The notes: a model not told the origin generated them from the letters alone. 64,000 nucleotides of DNA from Azospirillum agricola (GCF_017876095.1 NZ_JAGINM010000017.1:62001-126000), one strand, 5' to 3'; counted from the first letter of the stretch, positions 38,194 through 47,947 are shown. Made by a program: numbers and translations.

Positions 38194-38310
38194 CGCACGC
38201 AAGCCACGGGCCGCAAGACGAGCCGGCGCCCAGCACGATCGCTTTTTGAGTTCGCGTGACGCCGACCGCTCTCGATGATAGAAAGTCCTCCCATCGGTTA
38301 AAGCGAACCA

Positions 38311-39900
38311 ATGCGGAGATGCCCGGGCATGTGCGGTCGGCTTGTCGCCTGTATCCTCGCCATCGCGCTTTTCACCGGCGCGTCGCCGGCGCGGGCCACC
38401 GACAAGGTGGCGCTGGTGATCGGCAACAACGCCTATCGCCATGGCGGGGCGTTGGCCAACCCGATCAACGACGCCCGCGCCGTCGCGGCGGCCTTGCAGC
38501 GGCGCGGTTTCGACCTTGGTCCGGGCGACGAGGGCCTGGTGCTGGACACCGACAAGGGCGCGCTGGAACGGGCCTTGAGGAATTTCCGCATCCGTTCCCA
38601 GGGGGCGCGGCTGGCGGTGATCTACTATTCGGGCCATGGGGTCCAGATCGACGGCATCAACCTGCTGGTCCCGGTGGATGCGCGGCTGGAGGATTTGAGC
38701 GACGCCGATCTCGAAACCGTGCGACTCGAGGCGGCGCTGTCGCAGATGCGCGGCACCGTCAACGCGGTGATCCTCGACGCCTGCCGCAACAATCCGTTCG
38801 GCGACAGGCTGGCGCGTTCCGCCGGGCAACTGGGCCGCTCCCTGGGCGCCTCGCGCGGCATGGCGCGGATCGACAGCCGTGCTCTTTCGGGAGGATCGGT
38901 GGTTGCGCTGGCGGCGATGCCGGGGGAGGTCGCGTTCGACGGCACCGGCAGAAACAGCCCCTACGCCGCGGCGTTGATCGACGTGCTCGACCACCCGCCG
39001 GCCGAAAACCCGCAACTCGATCTGCGCAAGCTGTTCGCGGCGGTGCGGGAGGAAGTGGAAAGGACCACGGACGGAAAGCAGCGGCCCGAAGTGGTCGACC
39101 GGCTGCCGTCGCGCGACGTTTTCCTCTTGCCGCCCCCGGCGACGGCGACGGCGACGGCGACGCAAAAAATCTCCAACCCTCGCCTGGCCAACGATCGCTG
39201 GGTGTCGCTGGAGCCTGGAAAATCCTACCGCCTGCCCGTGCTGGACAATGACAGCGGGACGAACGGCGGCCGGCTGCGGGTGGTTTCCGTGGGCGGGGTG
39301 CAGCGCGGCCGGGCGGAGATCGGCGAAGGCGGCCAAAGCCTCACCTATACGGCCCCCCTGGACGGCGGGGGCGGTGAGGTGTCGTTCGAATACAGCGCCC
39401 AGGAGGACGGCGGCGGCGTCTCGAACGCGCGGGTGACGCTGGTGCTGGCTTCACCACCGGCGCCGAACCGCCAGGATCGGCCTGGGGAGCCTGAAAAGCC
39501 GATCGCATCAACGATTGTGACGGACAAGGCTTCGAAGGCGAAGATCATGGGCAATCATGGCCTGACGCTGCAATGGCTTGACAAAAGCCCCATCGGCCGA
39601 GTGTCCGTAACGGAAAAGAACGGCATCATCACGTTAAAAGGGCGCCAGGGAGGATACAAAGGGCACGAAGACGATTTCGTTTCCTTGGATGGCGTTATTA
39701 CAGAAATAAATAATAAGGAATTTTTCTTTAATGGGGAAATAAATATGAGAATTTATTTTCTTAATGGAGGCAACACATGCACAAGAAACCATAAAGTCAG
39801 ATTTGCCATAACAGAAAACAGAAAATATTGGAGAATGAGAGAGCCAGATATGGGAAACCCATGCAGCCAAGTCACCGACTATATAGATATATATTTTTAA
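38311..39900 (+). CDS. Exported caspase-like (C14/metacaspase) protein with AT-rich C-terminal domain
   Basis: This 529-residue protein has an N-terminal signal peptide (LVACILAIALFTG, cleavage near ARA-T at residue 29). The caspase-like p20 domain spans about residues 30-270, with the catalytic pair H109 (IYYSGHG) and C158 (LDACRNNPF). A beta-rich middle resembles a cadherin/Ig-like module (about 295-385). A C-terminal domain (about 405-529) contains GLTLQWLDKSPIGRVSVTE and ends VTDYIDIYF. The last 200 or so bases are about 28-30 percent GC (17 of 60 at 39721-39780) against about 67 percent at the active site, so the 3' end looks foreign. The domain reminds me of small secreted proteins in other bacteria. 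Alternative start ATG 38329. Targets are unknown. Confidence 0.85.
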   Translation: MRRCPGMCGRLVACILAIALFTGASPARATDKVALVIGNNAYRHGGALANPINDARAVAAALQRRGFDLGPGDEGLVLDTDKGALERALRNFRIRSQGARLAVIYYSGHGVQIDGINLLVPVDARLEDLSDADLETVRLEAALSQMRGTVNAVILDACRNNPFGDRLARSAGQLGRSLGASRGMARIDSRALSGGSVVALAAMPGEVAFDGTGRNSPYAAALIDVLDHPPAENPQLDLRKLFAAVREEVERTTDGKQRPEVVDRLPSRDVFLLPPPATATATATQKISNPRLANDRWVSLEPGKSYRLPVLDNDSGTNGGRLRVVSVGGVQRGRAEIGEGGQSLTYTAPLDGGGGEVSFEYSAQEDGGGVSNARVTLVLASPPAPNRQDRPGEPEKPIASTIVTDKASKAKIMGNHGLTLQWLDKSPIGRVSVTEKNGIITLKGRQGGYKGHEDDFVSLDGVITEINNKEFFFNGEINMRIYFLNGGNTCTRNHKVRFAITENRKYWRMREPDMGNPCSQVTDYIDIYF

Positions 39901-40097
39901 CTACGGCGCTCTCAAGAAAATCACGGCCCAGATGATGCCACCCCCTAATCCGCCACACTCCCAACATGGGAGCTGCAACAACGGAATTTGCCTCAATTAC
40001 GCCGATCAGGAGTGTGCCAGCGGCAACTCTTGGCCAGCAGCGAGGCCGGAAAGCCGCCCTTGTCGTCGAGGATGAGCAGGCGGCTCCGCACCCTCGC

Positions 40098-40508
40098 CTA
40101 CTGCCCTTCGGCGATCGCCTGAAGCTCGTCCGCCCGCTCCGCCGTCATGTTCAGGATGCAGGAGGCGCCGAGAATGCCGGCGATGGTCCCCTCGCCGCCG
40201 CCCGCGAAACCGCAGTTGAGATCCCGGAACTTCAGCCAGGCGCGCTGGACCTCCTTGAGGTCCTGCGCCCGCTTGCCCTCGACGGTCTTCATGGCGGCCT
40301 TGTAGGCGGCGTTCAGCCGCTTGTCCTGCTTCTCGTGCTCCGCCCCGATGCAGCCGTGCATCTCGGCCGTGACGCCGCCGGCGTTGTCCATGCAGTTCGT
40401 GTAGGTGATCGACAGGTTCTTCGACTCCGCATGGGCGGAGGACGCCGTTGCCGCGCAGCCCCCCAGGACAGCGACGATGACAGCAGCGATCATCCCGGCC
40501 TTCGACAT
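40098..40508 (-). CDS. LprI-like (DUF1311) lipoprotein
   Basis: This 136-residue protein has a lipoprotein-type leader ending VLGGC (C18 as the likely lipidated residue; an AHA-ES signal-peptidase I site near 27 is an alternative). The LprI/DUF1311 domain follows, with paired cysteines and the hallmark GCIGAEHEKQDKRLNAAYKA and QRAWLKFRDLNC. Family members include an M. tuberculosis lysozyme inhibitor, but most are uncharacterised. A role in protecting the cell wall is only an inference. The gene converges on the caspase-like gene. Confidence 0.85.
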   Translation of the reverse strand: MSKAGMIAAVIVAVLGGCAATASSAHAESKNLSITYTNCMDNAGGVTAEMHGCIGAEHEKQDKRLNAAYKAAMKTVEGKRAQDLKEVQRAWLKFRDLNCGFAGGGEGTIAGILGASCILNMTAERADELQAIAEGQ

Positions 40509-40665
40509 TCCCGTTCCTCCATCCCCGCACCGGCCTCCCCTTGGACCCGCGGGACCGGATCATGACCATGCAATCGGCGCAAGTCGACAACCGACGAATG
40601 GAGGATCGCAATCCGGCACGGTCCATGCTGTTGTCGCACAGGATGCATCCTGCGGAGGAAAGACC

Positions 40666-41073
40666 ATGGAGCTGAAGCGCGGACGCCTGATCGACCATAT
40701 CCATCTGCGCGCCACGGATCTCCCGGCGACCAAGCGGTTCTACAAGGCGGTGCTGGCAACGTTGGAGATCCCGGTTGTCGAGGCCGACTCGTACCTGTGG
40801 GCGGACGAGCTGTGGATCGACGCCGGCGAACAGGCGAGCCACGTCCATCTGGCGTTCCAGGCGCGGGACCACGAGGCGGTCCGCCGCTTCCACGAGGCGG
40901 GACTCGCCGCCGGGGGCCGGGACAACGGCGGTCCGGGCGAGCGGGCCTATCATCCCGGCTACTTCGCCGCCTTCCTGCTCGACCCCGACGGCAACAACAT
41001 CGAGGCGGTGTATCACGGCCCCGCCGAGCGCTCCGCCGACGCCGTCACCCTGACCTTCGATGCGCCGGGCTGA
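40666..41073 (+). CDS. VOC (glyoxalase/dioxygenase) superfamily protein
   Basis: This 135-residue protein shows the VOC pattern: LIDHIHLRATDLPATKRFY at the start, where H11 is a likely metal ligand, and the C-terminal FAAFLLDPDGNNIEAVYHG with its Glu as the second-half ligand. The fold supports glyoxalase, fosfomycin-resistance or ring-cleavage types, and the substrate cannot be chosen from the sequence. GGAGGAA lies a few nt before ATG 40666. It is oriented toward the polysaccharide genes but its gap of about 100-200 nt suggests a separate unit. Confidence 0.85.
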   Translation: MELKRGRLIDHIHLRATDLPATKRFYKAVLATLEIPVVEADSYLWADELWIDAGEQASHVHLAFQARDHEAVRRFHEAGLAAGGRDNGGPGERAYHPGYFAAFLLDPDGNNIEAVYHGPAERSADAVTLTFDAPG

Positions 41074-41268
41074 CCGGACCGGCGACGGCCCGAGGGCCGG
41101 CCGCCCGCGATCGGCCCGCGATCCGTTGTCAGAGCGGGCGGCATGATATAAACCTTCGCCGCGTTCCGGCATGCGCGCATGACGATTTCAAGGAACCACA
41201 CGGTGTCTCCTGGTCTTCGCGTCGACGAGCGTGGTGCAAGGACCATCCCGAGATTGCCCGACCCGATC

Positions 41269-42483
41269 ATGACCGTGCCCACCACTGCGCCTACGGCCGG
41301 GCGGCCCCGCCCGAAGCTGCTCTATCTCGTGACGGAGGACTGGTATTTCTGGTCCCACCGCCTGCCCATGGCGCGCGCCGCGCGCGACGCCGGCTTCGAC
41401 GTGACGGTCGCCACGCGGGTGGACCGGCATGGGGAGCGCATCGCGGCGGAAGGGTTCCGGGTGCTGCCGCTGTCCTGGCGGCGGCGCAGCGTCAACCCGC
41501 TGGGCGCCCTGGCCGCCGTCCGCGAGATCGCCGCGCTGTACCGGCGGGAAAGGCCCGACGTCGTTCACCACGTCGCCATGAAGCCGGTGCTGCTCGGCGG
41601 GCTGGCGGCGTTGGCGGCGGGCGTGCCGGCGGTGGTCAACGCGCTGGCCGGACTGGGAACGGTCTTCACCCATGCCGGAAAGCTGAAGCCGCGCCTGGTG
41701 GCGCTGGCCGTGCACCCGCTGCTGCGCCGGCTGCTGAACCGGCGGAACAGCGTCCTTCTCCTGCAAAATCCGGACGACCGCAGGACGCTGGAGCGGCACG
41801 GCCTGATCGACGGCGCGCAGGTCCGCATCATCCGGGGGTCGGGGATCGACACCGGCCATTATCAGGCGCTTCCCGCCCCGCCGGCCCCACCGCTGGTGAT
41901 CGGCTGCGCCGCCCGCCTGCTCGCCAACAAGGGCATTGCCGAACTGGTGGAGGCTCACGGGCGGCTGCGCGCCAGGGGGCTGGACGTCGAGCTTCTGCTG
42001 GCCGGCCAGCCCGACCCGGCCAGCCCGACCTCCATCCCGCAATCCCTGCTGGACCGCTGGGCCGCCCTGCCGGGCGTGACCCTGCTGGGACAGGTGGAGG
42101 ATGTCCGCAAGCTGTGGGCCCGCTGCCACGTCGCCGTGCTGGCCTCGCGCGGCGGCGAGGGGTTGCCGAAAAGCCTGCTGGAGGCCGCCGCCTGCGGCCG
42201 GGCCATCGTCGCGACCGACGTGCCGGGCTGCCGGGAGGTCGCCCAGGCGGACGTCAACGCCCTGCTGGTGCCGGAGAGCGACCCGGCGGCGCTGGCGGAG
42301 GCCATCGAGCGCCTGGCGCGGGATCCCGGCCTGCGCGCCCGCTTCGGCGAGGCGAGCCGCCGTCTGGTCGAGTCCGACATGTCCGCCGAGCATGTCGGCG
42401 CGAAGACCGTCGAGCTGTATCGCGGCCTGCTGGACCGCGCCGCCCCCTCCACCGTGCCGGCGGAAGCGTCGGGAGCGTCATGA
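41269..42483 (+). CDS. GT4-type glycosyltransferase
   Basis: This 404-residue protein is a GT-B fold glycosyltransferase. The N-terminal domain begins KLLYLVTEDWYFWSHRLPMA, the linker carries GSGIDTGHYQ, and the C-terminal GT4 domain has IGCAARLLANKGIAELVEAH, with the nucleotide-sugar signature SRGGEGLPKSLLEAAACGRAIVATD. An E-x7-E arrangement lies in that last block. ATG 41269 is my choice, and ATG 41179 (30 residues longer) cannot be ruled out because neither has a strong ribosome-binding site. Its stop overlaps the next gene's ATG (ATGA). It likely extends a lipid-linked glycan. Confidence 0.88.
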   Translation: MTVPTTAPTAGRPRPKLLYLVTEDWYFWSHRLPMARAARDAGFDVTVATRVDRHGERIAAEGFRVLPLSWRRRSVNPLGALAAVREIAALYRRERPDVVHHVAMKPVLLGGLAALAAGVPAVVNALAGLGTVFTHAGKLKPRLVALAVHPLLRRLLNRRNSVLLLQNPDDRRTLERHGLIDGAQVRIIRGSGIDTGHYQALPAPPAPPLVIGCAARLLANKGIAELVEAHGRLRARGLDVELLLAGQPDPASPTSIPQSLLDRWAALPGVTLLGQVEDVRKLWARCHVAVLASRGGEGLPKSLLEAAACGRAIVATDVPGCREVAQADVNALLVPESDPAALAEAIERLARDPGLRARFGEASRRLVESDMSAEHVGAKTVELYRGLLDRAAPSTVPAEASGAS

Positions 42484-43493
42484 CCATGAGTCCGATCGCC
42501 GCATTCGCCGTGCTGGGGCTGTCCTGGCTGCTGTCCTGGGCACTGACCGGCCGGGTTCTCGCCTATCTGCGGCGCAAGGCGATCCTCGACCACCCGAACG
42601 ACCGGTCGAGCCACTCCATCCCGACGCCACGCGGCGGCGGTTGGGGAGTCATGCTGACCCTGCTTCCGGCCTGGGTGGCGGTCGGGGCCGCCACCGGCGA
42701 CCTTCCGCGCGCCCTGCCGGTCCTGGCCGGGATCGCGGCGCTGATGGCGGTGTCCTGGATGGACGACCGGCGCGGCCTCGGCCCGGCGCCGCGCTTCCTG
42801 ATCCAGATCGCCGCCGTCGCCGGCGGACTCGCCGCGCTGCCGGGAGACGGGCTGGTCTTCCAGGGATTGCTGCCCGCCTGGGCCGACCGGCTGGTCGCCG
42901 CCGTCGGCTGGCTGTGGTTCGTCAATCTGTTCAACTTCATGGACGGCATCGACGGGCTGGCCGGCGGCGAGGCCGCGACCATCGGCGGCGGGCTGGCGCT
43001 GGTCGCGGCGCTGGCCGGCCCGGCGGCGCTCACCCCGGCGCTGGGCCTTTACGGGCTGGCGGCGGCGGGGGCGGCGCTGGGGTTCCTGATGTGGAACTGG
43101 CACCCGGCCAAGCTGTTCATGGGCGACGTCGGCAGCGTGCCGCTGGGCTTCGCGCTGGGCTGGCTGCTGCTGGGCGCGGCGGCGGCCGGATTCTGGCCGG
43201 CGGCCCTGCTGATCCCCGCCTATTTCCTGACCGACGCCACCGTCACCCTGCTGCGCCGGCTGGCCGAGGGCAAGAAGGTCTGGCAGGCCCACCGCGAGCA
43301 TTTCTACCAGAAGGCCACCCAGCGGGGACGCAACCACGCGCAGGTCGTCCGGCTGGTGCTGGTCCTGAACGGCGTGCTGGTCGCGCTTGCCGCGGCCTCG
43401 CTGACGCTGGGCTGGATGGTGGTGCTTCCGGGCGCCGTGGCGGTGATTCTGCTGCTGGCCACGCTGGCCCGCCCGGCACGGGTCGCCGCGTGA
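42480..43493 (+). CDS. WecA/MraY-family polyprenyl-phosphate sugar-1-phosphate transferase
   Basis: This 337-residue integral membrane protein has about ten hydrophobic helices. It carries the family motifs DHPNDRSSHSIPTPRGGG, the acidic MDDRRGLGP and the DxxD-type NFMDGIDGLAGGEA, plus HPAKLFMGDVGS and AHREHFYQK. It should transfer a HexNAc-1-phosphate to undecaprenyl phosphate and so start a surface-glycan repeat. Start at ATG 42480 in ATGA overlap with the GT4 gene; ATG 42486 is an alternative. Its stop overlaps the next ATG by 1 nt (TGATG), so the genes are translationally coupled. Confidence 0.92.
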   Translation: MTMSPIAAFAVLGLSWLLSWALTGRVLAYLRRKAILDHPNDRSSHSIPTPRGGGWGVMLTLLPAWVAVGAATGDLPRALPVLAGIAALMAVSWMDDRRGLGPAPRFLIQIAAVAGGLAALPGDGLVFQGLLPAWADRLVAAVGWLWFVNLFNFMDGIDGLAGGEAATIGGGLALVAALAGPAALTPALGLYGLAAAGAALGFLMWNWHPAKLFMGDVGSVPLGFALGWLLLGAAAAGFWPAALLIPAYFLTDATVTLLRRLAEGKKVWQAHREHFYQKATQRGRNHAQVVRLVLVLNGVLVALAAASLTLGWMVVLPGAVAVILLLATLARPARVAA

Positions 43494-44446
43494 TGCGCGT
43501 CCTCGTCACAGGGGCCAACGGCTTCGTCGGCCGCGCGCTGGTGCCGCTTCTGGCCGAACGCGGCCATCATGTGCGCGCCGCCGTCCGCAAGGCCGGCACC
43601 GTGGTCCCCGACGCCGCCGAGACGGTGGCCGTCGGCGACATCGGCCCGAACACCGACTGGAGCCGCGCGCTCGACGGCATCGACGCGGTGGCGCATCTGG
43701 CCGCCCGCGTCCATGTCATGAAGGACACCGCCGCCGACCCGCTCGCCGCCTTCCGCGCGGTGAACACGGACGGAACCCGGCGGCTGGCCGAGCAGGCGGC
43801 GGCGTCCGGCGTCCGGCGCTTCGTCTATCTCAGCAGCGTCAAGGCGCTGGTCGACGAGAGCCAGCCCCGGCCGCTCGACGAGGCCACACCCGCCGACCCG
43901 CACTCCCCTTACGGCGTCTCCAAGCTGGAGGCCGAGCGAGCGCTGGCCGGAATCGCCGCCGACAGCGGCCTGGAGGTCGCGGTGATCCGCCCGCCGCTGG
44001 TCTACGGCCCCGGCGTCGCCGGCAATTTCCGCAGCCTCCTGAAACTCGTGGCGTCCGGCCTGCCACTGCCGTTGGGCGGGCTCGACAACCGGCGCAGCCT
44101 GGTCTTCGTCGGCAACCTCGCCGACGCGACGGCGCTCTGCCTGACCCACCCGCGGGCCTCCGGCGGCCATTTTCTGGTGCATGACGGACAGCCGCTCTCC
44201 ACGGCGGAGCTGGTGCGGGCGATCGGCACGGCGCTCGGCCGGCCGGCCCGGCTGGTGCCGCTTCCCACCGGATTGCTGGCGCTTGGCGCCCGGCTGGCCG
44301 GCCGCCAGGCGGTGTACGACCGCATCGCCGGATCGCTGACAATCGACGACCGCGCCATCCGCGACGGGCTCGGCTGGCGTCCGCCCCACGACCCCGCGTC
44401 CGGGTTGCGCGCCACGGCGGAATGGTTCAAAGCTTCACGCGGCTGA
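43493..44446 (+). CDS. NAD-dependent sugar epimerase/dehydratase (extended SDR)
   Basis: This 317-residue extended SDR has VTGANGFVGRALVPLLAERG near residue 5, VAHLAARVHVM, YLSSVKALVDES, the catalytic SPYGVSKLEAER (Y-x3-K) and RPPLVYGPGVAGNF. It resembles the WbpV/UDP-sugar 4-epimerase or 4-reductase group found between WecA-like and WbpM-like genes in O-antigen loci. It might convert the keto-sugar made by the downstream dehydratase into QuiNAc/FucNAc-type products, an inference from context. Confidence 0.88.
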   Translation: MRVLVTGANGFVGRALVPLLAERGHHVRAAVRKAGTVVPDAAETVAVGDIGPNTDWSRALDGIDAVAHLAARVHVMKDTAADPLAAFRAVNTDGTRRLAEQAAASGVRRFVYLSSVKALVDESQPRPLDEATPADPHSPYGVSKLEAERALAGIAADSGLEVAVIRPPLVYGPGVAGNFRSLLKLVASGLPLPLGGLDNRRSLVFVGNLADATALCLTHPRASGGHFLVHDGQPLSTAELVRAIGTALGRPARLVPLPTGLLALGARLAGRQAVYDRIAGSLTIDDRAIRDGLGWRPPHDPASGLRATAEWFKASRG

Positions 44447-44493
44447 CCGGGCAGAAGCCCCGGCCACGGCCGAACGACAGCAGGGCAAGCGGC

Positions 44494-46428
44494 ATGCGCA
44501 TCCCGTCCACGCGGGCGTTTCTCGTCTTTCTTCACGACCTGACCATGACCGGCGTGGCGCTGGCGGTCGCACTCTATCTGCGGGTCGGCGGCTTCGCCTT
44601 CCCGTACTACGCCGACGCGCTGGCCACCGCGCTGCCGATGCTGGTCGGCATCTCGGCCGTGGTCTTCGTTCTGTTCGGGCTGTACCGCGGCATCTGGCGC
44701 TACGCCTCCGTGCCCGATCTGGTGCAGGTGATCCGCGCCGTCACGGTGGCGGTGCTGTGCTTCGTGCTGGCGATGTTCCTGCTGACCCGGCTGGAATCCC
44801 TGCCCCGCTCGCTGCCGCCGATCCTCTGGCTGGTGCAGATCGTGCTGCTCGGCGGCCCGCGCTTCGCCTACCGCCTGTTCAAGGACCGCCGCCTCAGCTT
44901 CGGCGAGGAGGCCCCTGGGGTGCCGCGCATCCCCGTGCTGCTGCTCGGCGTCGGCGACGCGGCGGAGCTGTTCATCCGCTCGCTCGACCAGTCGGGGCAG
45001 GCCGCCTACCGCGTCGTCGGCATCCTCGACGAGAAGGGCCGCCGCGTCGGCCACGCCGTGCGCGGCGTCAAGGTGCTGGGCGGCCCCGACGACCTCGCCC
45101 GCGTCGTCGAGAGCCTCGACCGCAAGGGCGACCGCCCGCAGCGGCTGATCATCGCCAAGGGATCCAACGAAATTCCCGGTGCCCTGCTGCGCGGCCTGCT
45201 CGACCAGGCCGAGGCGCTCGGCCTGATCCTGTCGCGCCTGCCCAGCCTGACCGAGTTCAAGTCGGCGCTCGGCGAGGGCAAGAGCATCGAGGTCCGCCCG
45301 ATCGCGCTGGAGGATCTGCTGGGCCGCCCGCAGGCGGTGCTCGACCGCGGCGCCATCGCCGGGCTGGTCGGCGGCCGGCGCGTCGTGGTGACCGGGGCCG
45401 GCGGCACCATCGGCAGCGAGCTGGTGCGCCAGATCGCCGCGCTGGCGCCGGAGCGGCTGATCCTGGTCGATGCCGGCGAGTTCAACCTCTACAGCATCGA
45501 GATGGAGGTGCGGGAGCGCTTCCCCGCCCTCGACACCCGCGCCGTCATCGCCGACGTGCGCGACCGCGACCGCGTCATGCGGCTGTTCCAGGAGGAACGC
45601 CCGGCGATGGTCTTCCACGCCGCCGCGCTGAAGCATGTGCCGCTGGTCGAGGCCAACCCGTGCGAGGGCGCGCTGACCAACGTCGTCGGCACCCGCAACG
45701 TCGCCGACGCGGCGCGGGCGGCCGGCTGCCTCGCCATGGTGCTGATCTCCACGGACAAGGCGATCCGCCCGACCAGCATCATGGGCGCCGCCAAGCGCTT
45801 CGCCGAAACCTACTGCCAGGCGCTCGACGTGCTGCCGCCGCGCGACGGGGCGGACCACGCCACCCGCTACATGACCGTGCGCTTCGGCAACGTGCTGGGC
45901 TCGTCCGGCTCGGTGGTGCCGCTGTTCACCCGGCAGCTCGCCAAGGGCGGGCCGCTGACCGTCACGCACCCCGACATGCGCCGCTATTTCATGACCGTGC
46001 GCGAGGCGGTGGAACTGGTGCTCCAGGCCTCGGCCCACGGGGTGGCGCGCGGCGAGGACCGTGGCAAGGTGCTGGTGCTCGACATGGGCGAGCCGGTGAA
46101 GATCGCCGACCTCGCCCGCCAGATGATCCGGCTGGCCGGCTACCGGCCCGGAATCGACATCGAGATCGCCTACACCGGCCTGCGCCCCGGCGAGAAGCTG
46201 TTCGAGGAGATCCTGACCGCCGCCGAGGCGCCGTCGCGCACCGAGGCCGATGGGGTGTTCCTGGCCTCGCCCCGGCTGATCGACTACGCGCTGGTCAACC
46301 GCGCGCTGGGCGAGCTGGAGGCGGCGGCGAAGGCCGGCGACGGCGAGCGGGTGCTGACCATCCTCGGCAACATCGTGCCGGATTTCCGCGCCGAGGCGGT
46401 GCTTCCCCCCACCGGGACCCAGGCTTGA
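44494..46428 (+). CDS. WbpM/CapD-like membrane nucleotide-sugar 4,6-dehydratase
   Basis: This 644-residue protein has four N-terminal membrane helices (about residues 15-130), a first Rossmann-like domain (about 150-280, VLLLGVGDAAELFIRSL) and a second SDR domain with VVVTGAGGTIGSELVRQ near residue 300. The active region reads ISTDKAIRPTSIMGAAKRF, where Met replaces the usual SDR Tyr, as in UDP-GlcNAc C6 dehydratases. It is expected to make UDP-4-keto-6-deoxy-GlcNAc for surface glycan. ATG 44494 has AGGG upstream; an ATG at 44422 would overlap the previous gene. It ends 155 nt before the tRNA-Thr pair. Confidence 0.92.
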   Translation: MRIPSTRAFLVFLHDLTMTGVALAVALYLRVGGFAFPYYADALATALPMLVGISAVVFVLFGLYRGIWRYASVPDLVQVIRAVTVAVLCFVLAMFLLTRLESLPRSLPPILWLVQIVLLGGPRFAYRLFKDRRLSFGEEAPGVPRIPVLLLGVGDAAELFIRSLDQSGQAAYRVVGILDEKGRRVGHAVRGVKVLGGPDDLARVVESLDRKGDRPQRLIIAKGSNEIPGALLRGLLDQAEALGLILSRLPSLTEFKSALGEGKSIEVRPIALEDLLGRPQAVLDRGAIAGLVGGRRVVVTGAGGTIGSELVRQIAALAPERLILVDAGEFNLYSIEMEVRERFPALDTRAVIADVRDRDRVMRLFQEERPAMVFHAAALKHVPLVEANPCEGALTNVVGTRNVADAARAAGCLAMVLISTDKAIRPTSIMGAAKRFAETYCQALDVLPPRDGADHATRYMTVRFGNVLGSSGSVVPLFTRQLAKGGPLTVTHPDMRRYFMTVREAVELVLQASAHGVARGEDRGKVLVLDMGEPVKIADLARQMIRLAGYRPGIDIEIAYTGLRPGEKLFEEILTAAEAPSRTEADGVFLASPRLIDYALVNRALGELEAAAKAGDGERVLTILGNIVPDFRAEAVLPPTGTQA

Positions 46429-46582
46429 CGGGGGCTTGACGCGGGCCTGAAAAAAAGCGGGACGCGAGCGGGTTTCCGCGCTTGCATCCCCCCGAGGGCT
46501 GTGGCATAACCCGCGCCACCTCAGGGGGCGGACAGCCTGGACGCCCCTCGCGAGTGCATCTTCGGATGATCCGGTTCTCGGG

Positions 46583-46657
<75 letters not shown>

Positions 46658-46694
46658 TTCCCCCGGCCTTCGAAGGCGATGCGCATCGCCCGGC

Positions 46695-46769
<75 letters not shown>

Positions 46770-46870
46770 TCCCCCTCCTTCCTTCTCCCTTCCCCGACGG
46801 CGCATCGCTTCCTTGACGGCGCGCGCGAAAGGCCGCAAAACGCGGCGTTCGTTTCGGGGAGGATCCAAAC

Positions 46871-47947
46871 ATGGCCGGCAACAGCTTCGGCACGCTTTTC
46901 CGCTTCACCACCTGGGGCGAGAGCCACGGCCCGGCCATCGGCGTGGTGGTGGACGGCTGCCCGTCGCTCCTCGATTTGAGCGAGGCCGACATCCAGCCCT
47001 GGATGGACAAGCGCCGCCCCGGCCAGTCGCGCTACACCACCCAGCGCCAGGAACCCGATCAGGTCAGGATCCTGTCCGGCGTCTTCGAGGGCAGGACCAC
47101 CGGCACGCCGATCTCGCTGATGATCGAGAACACCGACCAGCGTTCCAAGGACTACAGCGAGATCGCCGGCAAGTTCCGCCCAGGCCACGCCGACTTCACC
47201 TATTGGGAAAAATACGGCATCCGCGACTATCGCGGCGGCGGCCGTTCCTCGGCGCGCGAGACCGCCTGCCGGGTCGCGGCGGGTGCCGTGGCGCGCAAGG
47301 TGCTGGGAACCGGCATCACCGTGCGCGGCGCGCTGGTGCAGATCGGCCCGCACAAGGTCGACCGCAGCCGCTGGGACTGGGCGGAGACCGACAACAACCC
47401 CTTCTTCTGCCCCGACCCGGTGGCGGCGGCGCAATGGGCCGAGTATCTCGACGGCATCCGCAAGAGCGGCTCGTCGGTCGGCGCGGTGGTGGAGCTGGTG
47501 GCGTCCGGCGTGCCGGTCGGCCTGGGCGACCCGCTCTACGACAAGCTCGACAGCGACCTCGCCCGCGCGATGATGACGATCAACGCGGTGAAGGGCGTCG
47601 AGATCGGCAACGGCTTCGAGGCGGCCGAGCTGACCGGCGAGACGAACGCCGACGAGATGCGCATGGGTCCCGACGGCAAGCCGGTCTTCCGGTCCAACAA
47701 TGCCGGCGGCATCCTGGGCGGGATTTCCACGGGGCAGGACGTGGTGGTGCGCTTCGCGGTGAAGCCGACCAGTTCGATCCTGACGCCGCGCCAGACGGTG
47801 GACGTCCACGGGCAGGAAACGGACATCCTGACCAAGGGCCGCCACGACCCCTGCGTCGGCATCCGCGCCGTCCCGGTCGGCGAGGCGATGATGGCCTGCG
47901 TGCTGGCCGACCACCTGTTGCGCCGCCGCGCCGAAAGGCGCGATTGA
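46871..47947 (+). CDS. aroC: Chorismate synthase AroC
   Basis: AroC forms chorismate from EPSP using reduced FMN and ends the shikimate pathway. The 358-residue protein begins with NSFGTLFRFTTWGESHG, a diagnostic FMN/EPSP block, followed by RRPGQSRYTTQRQEPDQV, FRPGHADFTYWEKYGIRDYR and GGGRSSARETACRVAAGAVA. All are normal. The last codons (RRAERRD-stop) are part of a 24-bp tandem repeat that continues beyond the stop. It lies about 100 nt after the tRNA-Thr genes. Promoter not identified. Confidence 0.97.
   Translation: MAGNSFGTLFRFTTWGESHGPAIGVVVDGCPSLLDLSEADIQPWMDKRRPGQSRYTTQRQEPDQVRILSGVFEGRTTGTPISLMIENTDQRSKDYSEIAGKFRPGHADFTYWEKYGIRDYRGGGRSSARETACRVAAGAVARKVLGTGITVRGALVQIGPHKVDRSRWDWAETDNNPFFCPDPVAAAQWAEYLDGIRKSGSSVGAVVELVASGVPVGLGDPLYDKLDSDLARAMMTINAVKGVEIGNGFEAAELTGETNADEMRMGPDGKPVFRSNNAGGILGGISTGQDVVVRFAVKPTSSILTPRQTVDVHGQETDILTKGRHDPCVGIRAVPVGEAMMACVLADHLLRRRAERRD

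Noticed and set aside
39958..39972. Short CTCCCA/TGGGAG hairpin after the caspase-like gene
   Set aside because: The 6-bp stem with no T-run is too weak to call a terminator.
39990..40097. Minus-strand stretch resembling a coding remnant (DDKGGFPASLL) after the LprI gene
   Set aside because: It is under 40 residues and without a start or known family, so a pseudogene call cannot be supported.
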